Positions 1 through 6,901 of a stretch of DNA of 24,249 bases are shown here, in pieces (within the stretch, counting starts at the first letter, position 1; each line of letters opens with the position of its first letter). The notes under the pieces are model-generated. The model did not search any database and was not told the origin of the DNA. It saw only the letters and a program-made list of their open reading frames with translations. This DNA comes from JAQIBY01 sp046546095 (GTDB lineage Bacteria; Bacteroidota; Bacteroidia; Bacteroidales; ML635J-15): NCBI GenBank assembly GCA_046546095.1, contig JBKGYK010000050.1:1-24249 (forward strand), read 5' to 3'. The position numbers and the translations under genes are program-made.

Positions 1-172
1 ATCATCGCTGCTGCTGGCAAACTCCACCCAAACAAGCCCGTCTGAGAAACCAGCAGCCCCGGAAATACCTTGCTGCTGTAGTAGTATACCAAAACAAGCC
101 TGGCAGTCAGCCGTAAGGGCCTTTGTAAACCCTTGCCTTCTGGATAAATGTGGCGCGTGAGCCATGGCAGAC

Positions 173-285
173 CCAGCCAGTTGGCTGGCAGGCGCCTGGC
201 CAGCGCTGGCGTGAATGCAGGCTTTTTAGTAAAAATCAGGAAAACACTCCGCTGCTCCTTTTCCTTGATTTTTCAAAAAGCCTGC
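173..285. repeat. Cluster of palindromes ending in a 69-base fold-back
   Basis: 173-179 pairs with 182-188 (ccagcca/tggctgg), 191-196 is ggcgcc, and 199-210 is the perfect palindrome gccagcgctggc. 217-227 (gcaggcttttt) pairs perfectly with 275-285 (aaaaagcctgc). Inside that, 231-244 pairs with 259-273 apart from one extra base, leaving a loop at 245-258. The layout fits a REP- or MITE-like interspersed repeat or a stable structured RNA; no gene is attached to it here. Confidence 0.7.
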
Positions 286-352
286 AGAGCGCGCAGAAGG
301 ATCGGTGCTGCCTTCAGTCTACGCTGTGCTCCGCCGGATAAATTCTTCTTTG

Positions 353-380
353 CTTACTTTCTTATCAAGAAGAAAGTAAG
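353..380. repeat. Perfect 11-bp inverted repeat
   Basis: cttactttctt at 353-363 and aagaaagtaag at 370-380 are exact reverse complements around a 6-base loop. There is no flanking T-run, so it is not a typical terminator. It probably belongs to the same interspersed repeat block as 173-285. Confidence 0.65.
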
Positions 381-515
381 AAGGATATCCTGGAGCTTCC
401 GGATTCCAGCCCTGTACAGCCATGCACCACTGCTATGGATTACTCGATAAGAGCCTGCTTTTGTCACCATTTTTGGTCAAAAATAGCGCCAAAAGCTTAC
501 TGTATCGCATTGTAT

Positions 516-560
516 ACATCGGGCTTTGCCCGATGTTATGGGCTTTCGCCCCGTTGGGGC
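516..560. repeat. Two adjacent GC-rich hairpins
   Basis: acatcgggc (516-524) pairs perfectly with gcccgatgt (528-536) across a TTT loop. gcccc (548-552) pairs with ggggc (556-560) across GTT. Both have 3-base loops and no T-tract. They look like interspersed-repeat hairpins rather than terminators of the TonB-like gene that ends at 711. Confidence 0.65.
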
Positions 561-710
561 TTGAAAGTTCGGGCTCTGATTGATGTTCCGTGCTTTTGTT
601 GGGTTGGGGCATGAAGCCCGCAATAGACCATGATTATTGCCCATATTGCACGTTTCCATTGCCGTGTCGTTTACATCCCTACAGGAGTGATTATGGACTG
701 CATGAAGTAT

Positions 711-1481
711 TTAGTTCTGAGGAACGAACTGATATGTTATGGTACCGTTGGTACCTTGCCGGCTGGCTGCAAAACGACTCTTTTTTGCTGACTGTAATGA
801 AGCCTCTATCAGGCAAGCTTCATCCGAGCGGATACGGCTGCTTTTGACTTCTGTTTCAGAAACACGGCCGTCCGGATTTATTTTGATTCCCACCACCACA
901 GTACCACTGCCACGACAGGTGAAAACGGGAATGTCAATATAATAATGCCTTAAATCTTTATTGTCCAGTTCTACTTTTACCAAAGACGGCCCGGAGTAGT
1001 AGCTGGCATCACCACTCTCTTCCTGCGAATCCGGTGTGCCCCGGTATTCTGAGAATTCATCTCTACTGATTTCTTTTTCCAGTTCAGCCTTGATCTCCTC
1101 ATAGTCATCACCGTACATTTCTTTTCGGAGTTCATCTTCGTACTGCTCCTGGATTTCTTCGGCTGTATTTTGCTTTTCCAGGGCTTCCTGGGTCTGAGTC
1201 TCTTCGGGCATTCCCTCGCGTGCCAGATTACGGATTTCTTCCAGGCTCATGTTTTCGGCATCAGCCATCTCCTGCATCTTCTCTTCCAGTTCTTCTTTTG
1301 CTTCAAAATACCGCTCCATCTCCTCCAGATTTTCCGGATCCATCATAATTACTGCTTCATTCTGTTGTTCCGGAGGATTCAACTGTGCCAGCAAAAAGGA
1401 AAATAGCAAAACCATATGCACCAGAATTGTTATCAGTATTGCATTCAGGTTTGCCTGCAGTATTTTATTCAGCCATGTCAT
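711..1481 (-). CDS. TonB-like energy transducer with acidic coiled-coil linker
   Basis: A 256-residue inner-membrane anchored protein. Residues 14-33 form one hydrophobic segment after a short cytoplasmic start (MTWLNKILQANLN). Residues 40-145 are rich in Glu, Met, Gln and Lys and should form a long coiled coil. Residues 165-254 resemble a TonB C-terminal domain, with TVVVGIKINPDGRVSETEV being the usual strand-turn-strand core. TonB proteins couple ExbB/ExbD energy to outer-membrane receptors. The linker is odd: classical TonB has a Pro/Lys-rich linker, while this one is acidic and helical. No exbB or exbD lies beside it. The family call rests mainly on the C-terminal 90 residues; the partner receptor is unknown. 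Confidence 0.75.
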   Translation of the reverse strand: MTWLNKILQANLNAILITILVHMVLLFSFLLAQLNPPEQQNEAVIMMDPENLEEMERYFEAKEELEEKMQEMADAENMSLEEIRNLAREGMPEETQTQEALEKQNTAEEIQEQYEDELRKEMYGDDYEEIKAELEKEISRDEFSEYRGTPDSQEESGDASYYSGPSLVKVELDNKDLRHYYIDIPVFTCRGSGTVVVGIKINPDGRVSETEVKSSRIRSDEACLIEASLQSAKKSRFAASRQGTNGTITYQFVPQN

Positions 1482-1488
1482 CGCATTG

Positions 1489-1496
1489 CAAATCTA
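1489..1496 (-). promoter_or_regulatory. Possible -7 box upstream of the TonB-like gene
   Basis: The minus strand reads TAGATTTG, an exact match to the Bacteroidota -7 consensus TAnnTTTG. No TTG/TTTG lies at the usual distance upstream, and transcription would begin almost at the start codon (1481). This is therefore only a weak candidate. Confidence 0.3.
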
Positions 1497-1621
1497 CATC
1501 AAAACGTGGAAATACGCATATTATTTTTCCTGACAAAGCATCATTGAGATGTTTTTCGGGTAGGAGAACTCTTTTTCTGCTACCCTGATCATTACACATA
1601 CACAGGTAAGTATGTCATTAT

Positions 1622-1651
1622 TTGACAAAAACTTTTTGTGTATTGACAAAA
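1622..1651. repeat. Direct repeat TTGACAAAA, two copies 21 bp apart
   Basis: ttgacaaaa occurs at 1622-1630 and again at 1643-1651. The start-to-start distance of 21 bp is two helical turns. The pair lies in the divergent region between the TonB-like gene (-) and the small ORF (+), so it could bind a regulator. It may also be chance in AT-rich DNA. Confidence 0.35.
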
Positions 1652-1724
1652 TAAGCAGGAACATCTCAACGTTAAAAAAGTGTTATAAATGAAATGATTG
1701 TGAAACCTGAAAAACAGATTGCCA

Positions 1725-1892
1725 ATGAACCAAAATTCTACTTTTTTATTTATTTTTGAAAATGTCAGCAATTCAGTTCAGGAGAGTCTGATTCCATTGC
1801 TTAACAATTATGGTGATTTAGAGCAAATCCTGCCAATGGAAAGTCCTTCTGATGAAGCTTTACAAAACATTTATGAGGTGATTAACGCTTAA
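1725..1892 (+). CDS. Small hypothetical protein (55 aa)
   Basis: An ATG at 1725 opens 55 codons and stops with TAA at 1890-1892. The product starts MNQNSTFLFIFENVSNSVQE and ends with IYEVINA. It is acidic and probably alpha-helical, with no signal peptide or long membrane segment. I recognise no family. The support is its position: a strong Rho-independent terminator begins 30 bases after the stop, in the same direction, and no other plus-strand gene precedes that terminator. No clear Shine-Dalgarno sequence is visible, which is normal for Bacteroidota. It could instead be a random frame within a small RNA. Confidence 0.45.
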   Translation: MNQNSTFLFIFENVSNSVQESLIPLLNNYGDLEQILPMESPSDEALQNIYEVINA

Positions 1893-1921
1893 TGCGAAAT
1901 TATGAACCATGCCACCGGCAG

Positions 1922-1960
1922 ATACCGGCTTCATCAGTGAGGCCGGTATTATTTTTTTCT
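1922..1960 (+). terminator. Rho-independent terminator after the small ORF
   Basis: ataccggc (1922-1929) pairs perfectly with gccggtat (1942-1949) across a 12-base loop and is followed by tatttttttct. The T-run is on the plus strand, so it ends transcripts reading rightwards, i.e. those carrying the 1725-1892 ORF. Confidence 0.85.
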
Positions 1961-2245
1961 TCCGAAGCTAAGTAAAGCCTGCAGAAGATCAAAAATCAGC
2001 ATTGTATATTGGCCTCATCCGGTTTATTTTTGCCATCTTTGTTGCCGCATTGTCAAGGCAGATTCCGGGAAATAAGTCTGTGGAAAATCCCGGACAGTTC
2101 CGCATAATTTGTTTTTTCAGGCAGGAAACAACAGCCAAAATCCTGCAATGTCGAAACAAATGATGAGTGAATGATGGCTGCTGCAGGAAATTTTGTATTT
2201 TTAGCAAAATCTGTTGAGACATGCCATTGAATAAGAAAGAATTAC

Positions 2246-3154
2246 ATGAAAGAAAAACAATCCGATTATCATCACAAAAACAGCCGTACGGCCATGAAAC
2301 GCCCCTTAAAATTCAGGGTGGGTGCGGAGAATGAACTGCTCAGTTTCCTCTACCGGAATGCACCCAAAAAAAAGGCCAAAACCCTGCTGAAACATAAACT
2401 TGTTAAAGTCAACGGAGAAACCGTGACACAATACAATCATCCGCTGAAGGAAGGCGACCTGGTGGAAGTGCATTTTGAAACAAGTGCCACCGAAAAACGC
2501 TTTCGGGGGTTTAGCATCGTCTTTGAGGACGAACACATCATCGTGATTGATAAACACGCCGGCCTGCTTTCCATATCCACGGACAAAAGAGATAAGGTGA
2601 CCGCTTACCGTGCACTAAGCAAACATGTTAAACTGGAAAACGAGGATAATAAAATATTCATTGTCCACCGACTGGACAGAGATACCTCAGGGCTCATGAT
2701 TTTTGCCAAAAATGAAGAAGTCAAGAGAAAGATGCAGGACAACTGGAAGGACATGGTTTCCGACCGGATTTACCTGGCACTGATTGAAGGTAAACCGGAA
2801 CCCTGGAGTGGAAGCATCACCTCATATCTCTATGAGAGTAAAGCTTTGAAAGTACATGTTACCGATAATCCCGAAGAAGGGGATAAAGCGGTTACCCATT
2901 ATAAAATCCTCAAGGGAAATAAGGACTATACCCTGCTGAAAGTCTGGCTGGAAACCGGCAGGAAAAATCAAATCCGGGTACAACTGGCTGACAAAGGATT
3001 TCCCATAGTAGGAGATAAAAAATATGGCTCAACAGTTAATCCCATTGGGCGTCTTGCCCTGCATGCCTGGACATTGAACTTTGAACATCCTGTATCCGGT
3101 GAAAAAATGAGCTTCAAAACAGATATTCCCCGGAAATTTTCCAGACTGGTGTAA
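2246..3154 (+). CDS. RluA-family pseudouridine synthase
   Basis: A 302-residue protein that isomerises uridine to pseudouridine in rRNA or tRNA. Residues 22-80 form an S4-like RNA-binding domain (ending KLVKVNGETV...GDLVEVHF). The catalytic domain follows from about residue 90, with the RluA signature HRLDRDTSGL at 141-150. Asp144 of HRLD is the expected nucleophile. KNQIRVQLADKGFPIVGDKKYG is the conserved C-terminal RluA block. The length is normal for RluA/RluC/RluD-type enzymes, but the exact target uridine cannot be told from sequence alone. An in-frame Met17 is an alternative start. The gene ends 17 bases before an amt-like remnant, which suggests a recombination junction just downstream. 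Confidence 0.92.
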   Translation: MKEKQSDYHHKNSRTAMKRPLKFRVGAENELLSFLYRNAPKKKAKTLLKHKLVKVNGETVTQYNHPLKEGDLVEVHFETSATEKRFRGFSIVFEDEHIIVIDKHAGLLSISTDKRDKVTAYRALSKHVKLENEDNKIFIVHRLDRDTSGLMIFAKNEEVKRKMQDNWKDMVSDRIYLALIEGKPEPWSGSITSYLYESKALKVHVTDNPEEGDKAVTHYKILKGNKDYTLLKVWLETGRKNQIRVQLADKGFPIVGDKKYGSTVNPIGRLALHAWTLNFEHPVSGEKMSFKTDIPRKFSRLV

Positions 3155-3170
3155 TATTCTGATTTTCCCA

Positions 3171-3320
3171 GAGGATTCTGCCTATGCATTCATGTTTACG
3201 TACGTGATGCTGATCCTTATTAATTTTATTACAAAAGTGAAAGTGACTGAGGATGAGGAAGAAATCGGCCTTGATCAATCTTTGCATGGTGAAACAGCTT
3301 ATGACGAAGGTGCGCTCTAA
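3171..3320 (+). pseudogene. Remnant: C-terminus of an Amt ammonium transporter
   Basis: Reading in the frame of the ATG at 3192 gives a short hydrophobic stretch (FMFTYVMLILINFI), then TKVKVTEDEEEIGLDQSLHG, then ETAYDEGAL and a stop at 3318-3320. A last membrane helix, then V/T-E-E-E-E-x-G-L-D-x-x-x-H-G-E-x-A-Y, is the typical end of Amt/MEP ammonium transporters, which are normally about 400 residues or more. Only about 45-50 residues remain, and in-frame similarity fades near 3171, directly after the rluA stop. A terminator follows at 3344, as expected for a former gene end. I read it as a relic left when the rest of amt was deleted or replaced. A genuine 42-residue protein is possible but less likely. 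Confidence 0.7.
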
Positions 3321-3343
3321 GCCTTAACCTAACCTATATCCAA

Positions 3344-3377
3344 AAAAAGTCCGTGGGGAATTCCTGCGGACTTTTTC
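3344..3377 (+). terminator. Rho-independent terminator after the amt remnant
   Basis: aaaaagtccg (3344-3353) pairs with cggacttttt (3367-3376) across a 13-base loop. With an A-run on one side and a T-run on the other it can act in both directions. It can therefore also end the minus-strand operon whose last gene stops at 3396. Confidence 0.85.
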
Positions 3378-3395
3378 CGTATATGTCTTCAGCCT

Positions 3396-4274
3396 TTACT
3401 GTACTACCAATTGTTGTCTCTCAGGTGTTCTGCCATGCGAGCTGATGCTGATCAGGTAGTTGCCGGCAGGTAAATGGCGGGTTGATAGTTGTTGGGGGGA
3501 AGCGGCTGCTTTGATGTTTCTTTGCAATCGTCCATCAATGGAGTACAGATGGATCGTTGCCGCGTTGCCATGCTGATGTTCAATGGTGACAACATCAGTA
3601 GCAGGGTTGGGGTATATGTTGAGATCTCCTGTGTTTTTCATCTCTGCTTCTGTGCCCACTGTTCCCTGGAGTTGAAAATTGTCGAGGCTGAGGCTTGAAC
3701 CTTCCGTATATTCGTCTTCAGGATTGCCTGTGGCAAAACCAATCCAGATGGAATCCGGTGGCAGATCAGAGCTGTACGCAAGTTCAATATCAATGAATGT
3801 CCACTCGCTTTCACTGCCGGTAAAAGTGGTGTCTGCTGAAGCCACAATGGATTTTACCTCATCTGCAGAACGTGTCAGTTCAATGGCAATACCCACCATG
3901 TCAGTGGCTTCCACATGATACCTGACAAATCCGGTGAGTCGTTCAGGACGGTCGGTGTATGGTTCGCCCGGTATCGGATCATAGGTCTGTGACAAGGTGC
4001 CGATAGATGCCATTCCGGGATACATGCCGCCCATAATCATGTTGGATTTGGTTTCGAGATGCAAATAGTAATTGCCTTCATGAGCCGCGGTGTCAACCTG
4101 CGAACAGTTTAAGCCAATAAAGCCCGTCGGGACATCTTCAAGACCGTTGTTCTCCCACAATTCAAAATTGAGGTTGTCGTGAGCAAGACTTCCTTCCTGC
4201 ACGGTTTTTGTGTTTTGAGCCTGCAGTCCATAAGCAAGCAATACGATTGATACCAGGATGTGAAAATGTTTCAT
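3396..4274 (-). CDS. Secreted T9SS-sorted protein with PCMD-like domain
   Basis: A 292-residue protein with a signal peptide (MKHFHILVSIVLLAYGLQAQ). The middle (about 30-205) has the pattern LNFELWENN...P.GF..., G.YYLHLETKS, a RP..L.GFVRYH segment and a PDSIWIGFAT...LSLDNFQL ending. This matches the two proteins at 16290-17868 and resembles PCMD (putative carbohydrate metabolism) beta-sandwich domains. The last 75 residues are a type A T9SS sorting domain (NIYPNPATD, then a GNYLISI strand). The protein should therefore cross the outer membrane by T9SS and be surface-anchored or released. It is the last gene of an operon, starting 3 bases after the regulator's stop. The ligand is unknown. Confidence 0.8.
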   Translation of the reverse strand: MKHFHILVSIVLLAYGLQAQNTKTVQEGSLAHDNLNFELWENNGLEDVPTGFIGLNCSQVDTAAHEGNYYLHLETKSNMIMGGMYPGMASIGTLSQTYDPIPGEPYTDRPERLTGFVRYHVEATDMVGIAIELTRSADEVKSIVASADTTFTGSESEWTFIDIELAYSSDLPPDSIWIGFATGNPEDEYTEGSSLSLDNFQLQGTVGTEAEMKNTGDLNIYPNPATDVVTIEHQHGNAATIHLYSIDGRLQRNIKAAASPQQLSTRHLPAGNYLISISSHGRTPERQQLVVQ

Positions 4275-4277
4275 GTT

Positions 4278-4565
4278 TTAATTTTTTGGATTGAGGTATT
4301 CGTTAATTGTTTTTACATACTGCTCAAAAGCATTCAAACCTTTATCGGTCAATTGACAGCTTGTCTGTGGATAGTTGTTTTTAAAGCGTTTAACGATATC
4401 TATATATCCTGCTTCCTCTAGCTTTTTGAGTTGAACAGATAAGTTCCCTGCAGTGGCTTCGGTTTTTTCTTTCAAAAAACTAAAGTCCGCCGTGTCATGC
4501 TTAACCAGGAGGGAAACAATGGCAAGCCGTAGCTGGGAATGGAGTATGGGATCCAGATTCTCCAT
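4278..4565 (-). CDS. Winged-helix transcriptional regulator
   Basis: A 95-residue DNA-binding protein made of one winged-helix domain. HSQLRLAIVSLLVKHDTADF is helix 1-2, LKEKTEATAGNLSVQLKKLE holds the helix-turn-helix, and GYIDIVKRF...TSCQLTDKG is the wing, followed by a C-terminal helix. This layout matches the small MarR/PadR-like winged-helix group (HTH_34 type). There is no metal-binding Cys set or sensor domain. It starts 2 bases after the stop of the membrane-protein gene and ends 3 bases before the secreted protein, so the three are co-transcribed. In Bacteroidota such regulators are often paired with small multi-pass membrane proteins. Autoregulation through the palindrome at 5219-5233 is likely but inferred. 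Confidence 0.85.
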   Translation of the reverse strand: MENLDPILHSQLRLAIVSLLVKHDTADFSFLKEKTEATAGNLSVQLKKLEEAGYIDIVKRFKNNYPQTSCQLTDKGLNAFEQYVKTINEYLNPKN

Positions 4566-4567
4566 GA

Positions 4568-5182
4568 TTATTGATTCTTTCTGTCAAATTCGCGTTTCAT
4601 AATGTAGCCGGGTATCAGATTTGTCAGGGTAATGCCAATACCAACCAGCAAAATGATGAAGTTTTGAGATGCCACAACATCCTTGTAGAGTAACAACATC
4701 CAGCCAAGCGTGAAAAAACCCATGAGATTGGTTAGCAAACCACCGATAAGCATAGGGCGGAAACGCATGATGCGACCATCAATGGCAGATGCAAATCCCA
4801 GTAAAATCAGAATGATTCCCGTGCCCATATGTCCGAAAAAGAAGGTGAATCCAAAACCCAAAGCAAATGCATTGACTGCAAATAACCACCACAGAAATCC
4901 TGAAAGCTTATCCAGAAAACCGGCCTTCCCCTGAGATTTTTTCATCCGGGCAAAATAAATTGTCGTATAAATGGCACCAATGATGGTGATAAGCCAGGGT
5001 GTCCAGAAAATCTGGTAAAACTGAAATTCCAGTAACACAAAATGAGCGATGGAGGCAAACAATATCAGCCAGCCCCATACCCGGAGAATATGTCCGTTAT
5101 CGTTCCAGTTGGTTTTGCGACTTTCAATCATTCGTGAAATGATTTCCATGCTTTCTTTAGGGTGCATTGCCTTGTTTTCCAT
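4568..5182 (-). CDS. Six-pass membrane protein, regulator partner
   Basis: A 204-residue integral membrane protein. The first 30 residues are soluble (ESMEIISRMIESRKTNWNDN). About six hydrophobic segments follow from VWGWLILFASIAHF to IILLVGIGITLTNLIPGYI. There is no catalytic motif or transporter signature. The N-terminal pattern E.IS.MI..., then D.G...WGW, is one I associate with Bacteroidota membrane proteins encoded next to winged-helix regulators; their function is not established. It is the first gene of the operon and lies 20-30 bases downstream of a near-consensus promoter. It may sense or set a membrane property read by the regulator (inference). Confidence 0.7.
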   Translation of the reverse strand: MENKAMHPKESMEIISRMIESRKTNWNDNGHILRVWGWLILFASIAHFVLLEFQFYQIFWTPWLITIIGAIYTTIYFARMKKSQGKAGFLDKLSGFLWWLFAVNAFALGFGFTFFFGHMGTGIILILLGFASAIDGRIMRFRPMLIGGLLTNLMGFFTLGWMLLLYKDVVASQNFIILLVGIGITLTNLIPGYIMKREFDRKNQ

Positions 5183-5205
5183 GACAGAGTTTCTTTAGTT
5201 CTTTA

Positions 5206-5237
5206 CAAATATAAAGTAGTTTACAATGTAAACCAAA
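5206..5237 (-). promoter_or_regulatory. Near-consensus promoter with a palindromic operator in its spacer
   Basis: On the minus strand, TTTG (5234-5237), a 20-base spacer and TATATTTG (5206-5213) match the Bacteroidota consensus TTTG-N19/20-TAnnTTTG. The spacer contains the perfect palindrome gtttacattgtaaac (5219-5233; 6-bp arms, 3-bp centre), directly against the -33 box. A protein bound there would block RNA polymerase. The obvious candidate is the winged-helix protein encoded in the same operon. Confidence 0.8.
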
Positions 5238-5265
5238 ATATGTTGAATATATTTTCAGTAAAAGC

Positions 5266-5298
5266 AAAAAAAAGCGCTGACCCTGACAGGACAACGCT
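5266..5298 (-). terminator. Terminator of the ZIP-OsmC operon
   Basis: On the minus strand agcgttg pairs with cagcgct (plus-strand 5292-5298 and 5273-5279, with one G-U pair). A run of eight T residues (5266-5273) follows at once. It lies 20 bases after the OsmC stop codon. Confidence 0.8.
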
Positions 5299-5317
5299 CC
5301 CGGTTTGATAATTTTGT

Positions 5318-5743
5318 TTATGATTCGTGAATTGTTATTTCGTTGGTTAATTCAACAGCTTGTTTGTAAATGTGGGAAACACCACAATACCGTTCTTCTG
5401 AAAGATTGACGGCTTTTTCAATTTTGTCTCTGGATTTTTCAAGATCCTTGCCCCAGAATTCATATATCACCTTTATGTCATTGTAGTGTTTGGGATGTTC
5501 CTCGGTATTGTTGGCATCAACCGATACCCGAAAATCATCAAGTTCTACCCGCATCTTTTTCAGGATACTGATGACATCCATACCGGTACATCCTGCCAAA
5601 GCGAGTAGCATTAAGGGTTTGGGGCGTGGCCCTTTGTTCTTCCCGCCAACTTTTTCATCGGCATCAATTATTATTTCATGTCCGTTAACTTCAGATTTGA
5701 ATGACATGTTGTCTGTCCAGTCGATCGCTATTTTTGTTCTCAT
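5318..5743 (-). CDS. OsmC/Ohr-family protein
   Basis: A 141-residue cytoplasmic protein of the OsmC superfamily, thiol-based peroxidases that reduce organic hydroperoxides with two conserved cysteines. Both are visible: ALAGCTGMDVISIL carries the first, and ERYCGVSHIY carries the second. The N-terminal strand (KIAIDWTDNMSF) and the GPRPKPLMLLALAGC helix are typical. The YhfA-like/OsmC branch fits better than Ohr because the N-terminus is short. It follows the ZIP transporter by 15 bases in the same operon. An oxidative-stress role is expected from the family; the substrate is not known. Confidence 0.88.
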   Translation of the reverse strand: MRTKIAIDWTDNMSFKSEVNGHEIIIDADEKVGGKNKGPRPKPLMLLALAGCTGMDVISILKKMRVELDDFRVSVDANNTEEHPKHYNDIKVIYEFWGKDLEKSRDKIEKAVNLSEERYCGVSHIYKQAVELTNEITIHES

Positions 5744-5758
5744 AATATTATGATGTTT

Positions 5759-6529
5759 TTAATGTAGATGAAAATTGTGTTTGAAGTGAATTGTCAGGTA
5801 GATAACTCCAACTCCAAGCAGCATTAATCCGATTTGTATCAGGCTTTCCTTCACTTTTGTGCTTTTGTGCATCTGTGGTATCAAATCTGCCAGAGCGATA
5901 TAGACAAAGCTGGCCGCGCTGATACTCAGGACATAAGGGATGCTGCTCTGTACTTTTTCCAGAGTCCAGTATGCCAGACCTGCCCCCAGGAGGGTAGTAA
6001 TGCCTGACAGCATGTTATAGTACAGTGCTTTGAGCCTGCTCATACCGTGGTTGATCAGAATACCAAAATCAGCAAGTTCCTGTGGTATTTCATGAGCAAA
6101 AACCGATACGGTAACGATGATGCCAAACGCAGTATCTGTCATAAATGCCACTGCGATAACAATGCCGTCAACAAAATTGTGAAATGCATCACCAACCAGA
6201 ATGATAGGGACACTGGCGAAATCAGCCCTGTGGCAGGTATCATCCCGGCATATGCGCCAGAGAATAATTTTCTCAAGGATGAAGAAAAATATGATACCTC
6301 CGATGATTGTAAGTCCGGCAGTTTGCGGACTCGGAGCTGTATGCATCGCCCTGGGTATCATGCCAAGAAACGCCGCACCCATCAGTGTTCCACCTGCAAA
6401 ACTTGTGAGCCTTTCAGAAAGAAGGGCCAGTTTTTTATCCTTTATCAATAAAATTCCGCCTGCAAGCAGGATGCTGCCAACGCTTCCGATCAATGCAGCA
6501 ATAATAATGTATGTCAGTGTCTGGTCCAT
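5759..6529 (-). CDS. ZIP-family metal transporter
   Basis: A 256-residue inner-membrane protein with about eight hydrophobic segments. The signature metal-site helices are present: DAFHNFVDGIVIAVAF in helix 4 and VFAHEIPQELADF in helix 5. Their His, Asn, Asp and Glu side chains line the transport path for Zn2+, Fe2+ or Mn2+. A short cytoplasmic loop, RICRDDTCHRAD, holds two Cys and one His and replaces the long His-rich loop of eukaryotic ZIPs. It probably imports zinc or iron. It is first in an operon with the OsmC-like protein, and the DUF5320/NifX-like metal-cluster operon lies just upstream on the same strand, so a shared metal theme is plausible. Confidence 0.92.
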   Translation of the reverse strand: MDQTLTYIIIAALIGSVGSILLAGGILLIKDKKLALLSERLTSFAGGTLMGAAFLGMIPRAMHTAPSPQTAGLTIIGGIIFFFILEKIILWRICRDDTCHRADFASVPIILVGDAFHNFVDGIVIAVAFMTDTAFGIIVTVSVFAHEIPQELADFGILINHGMSRLKALYYNMLSGITTLLGAGLAYWTLEKVQSSIPYVLSISAASFVYIALADLIPQMHKSTKVKESLIQIGLMLLGVGVIYLTIHFKHNFHLH

Positions 6530-6546
6530 AATTGTTTCATTAATAA

Positions 6547-6573
6547 ACCCCGACTATTAACATAAGCCGGGGT
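6547..6573 (-). promoter_or_regulatory. Hairpin in the ZIP leader
   Basis: accccggc and gtcggggt (plus-strand 6566-6573 and 6547-6554) form an 8-bp stem with one G-U pair and an 11-base loop. It is 17 bases upstream of the ZIP start codon. Only a poor T-stretch (ttatt) follows, so it may be a weak terminator of the operon upstream, an attenuator or a translation-control hairpin. Confidence 0.5.
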
Positions 6574-6643
6574 GAAATGTTTACAATAATACTAAATTAT
6601 CGGGTAAAATGAGAGATGCAATTTCCCGGGCTGACTGCCTGAT

Positions 6644-6898
6644 CTATTTGTCGGGATTGGCAGAACGGTGACGACGGTTTTGTCCTTTTTTCCGTCTACC
6701 GAAGCCTTTTCGTCCGCGACCTTTGTTTTCGCCGGAGCCATCTTTGCTGCCCCTGCCTTTATTCTGACCGGATTCTTTTTCATTTTTGCGGGCAATTTCT
6801 TCTTCTGTAAGGCCTTTGTTTTCGGGATTGCCCTTGCCCATTTTGCGGCCTGTCATTGGCCCTTTGTTTTGCGGACCTTTTCTGTTATAATTTGGCAT
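6644..6898 (-). CDS. Very basic DUF5320-like small protein
   Basis: An 84-residue low-complexity protein. Its start (MPNYNRKGPQNKGPMTGRKM) shares the GPxxxGxMTGRxxG motif of DUF5320, and so resembles the first protein of the operon (7768-8109). The rest is made of N-K-G-R-G runs (GQNKGRGSKDGSGENKGRG) and ends RRKKGQNRRHRSANPDK, so the charge is strongly positive. It is likely disordered and could bind nucleic acid or a cofactor assembly partner (inference). It starts 3 bases after the NifX-like gene and is last in the operon. No catalytic residues are visible. Confidence 0.75.
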   Translation of the reverse strand: MPNYNRKGPQNKGPMTGRKMGKGNPENKGLTEEEIARKNEKESGQNKGRGSKDGSGENKGRGRKGFGRRKKGQNRRHRSANPDK

Positions 6899-6901
6899 AA
6901 C

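Larger units (their letters stand above)
1..710. other. Gene-free, hairpin-rich intergenic stretch
   Basis: No convincing coding region is visible. The open frames here run through palindromes and lack family features. The stretch holds three short palindromes (173-188, 191-196, 199-210), a 69-base fold-back (217-285), a perfect 11-bp hairpin (353-380) and a pair of GC-rich hairpins (516-560). Runs of such hairpins between genes are common in Bacteroidota genomes as interspersed repeats. I cannot show copy number from one window. Confidence 0.6.

Noticed and set aside
148..450. 100-codon open frame in the left intergenic region
   Set aside because: It runs through several palindromes, has no family feature, and is rich in Arg, Ser and Cys as expected for a chance frame.
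1170..1588. Plus-strand frames opposite the TonB-like coiled coil
   Set aside because: Their Phe/Ser/Cys-rich content mirrors the Glu-rich codons on the minus strand.
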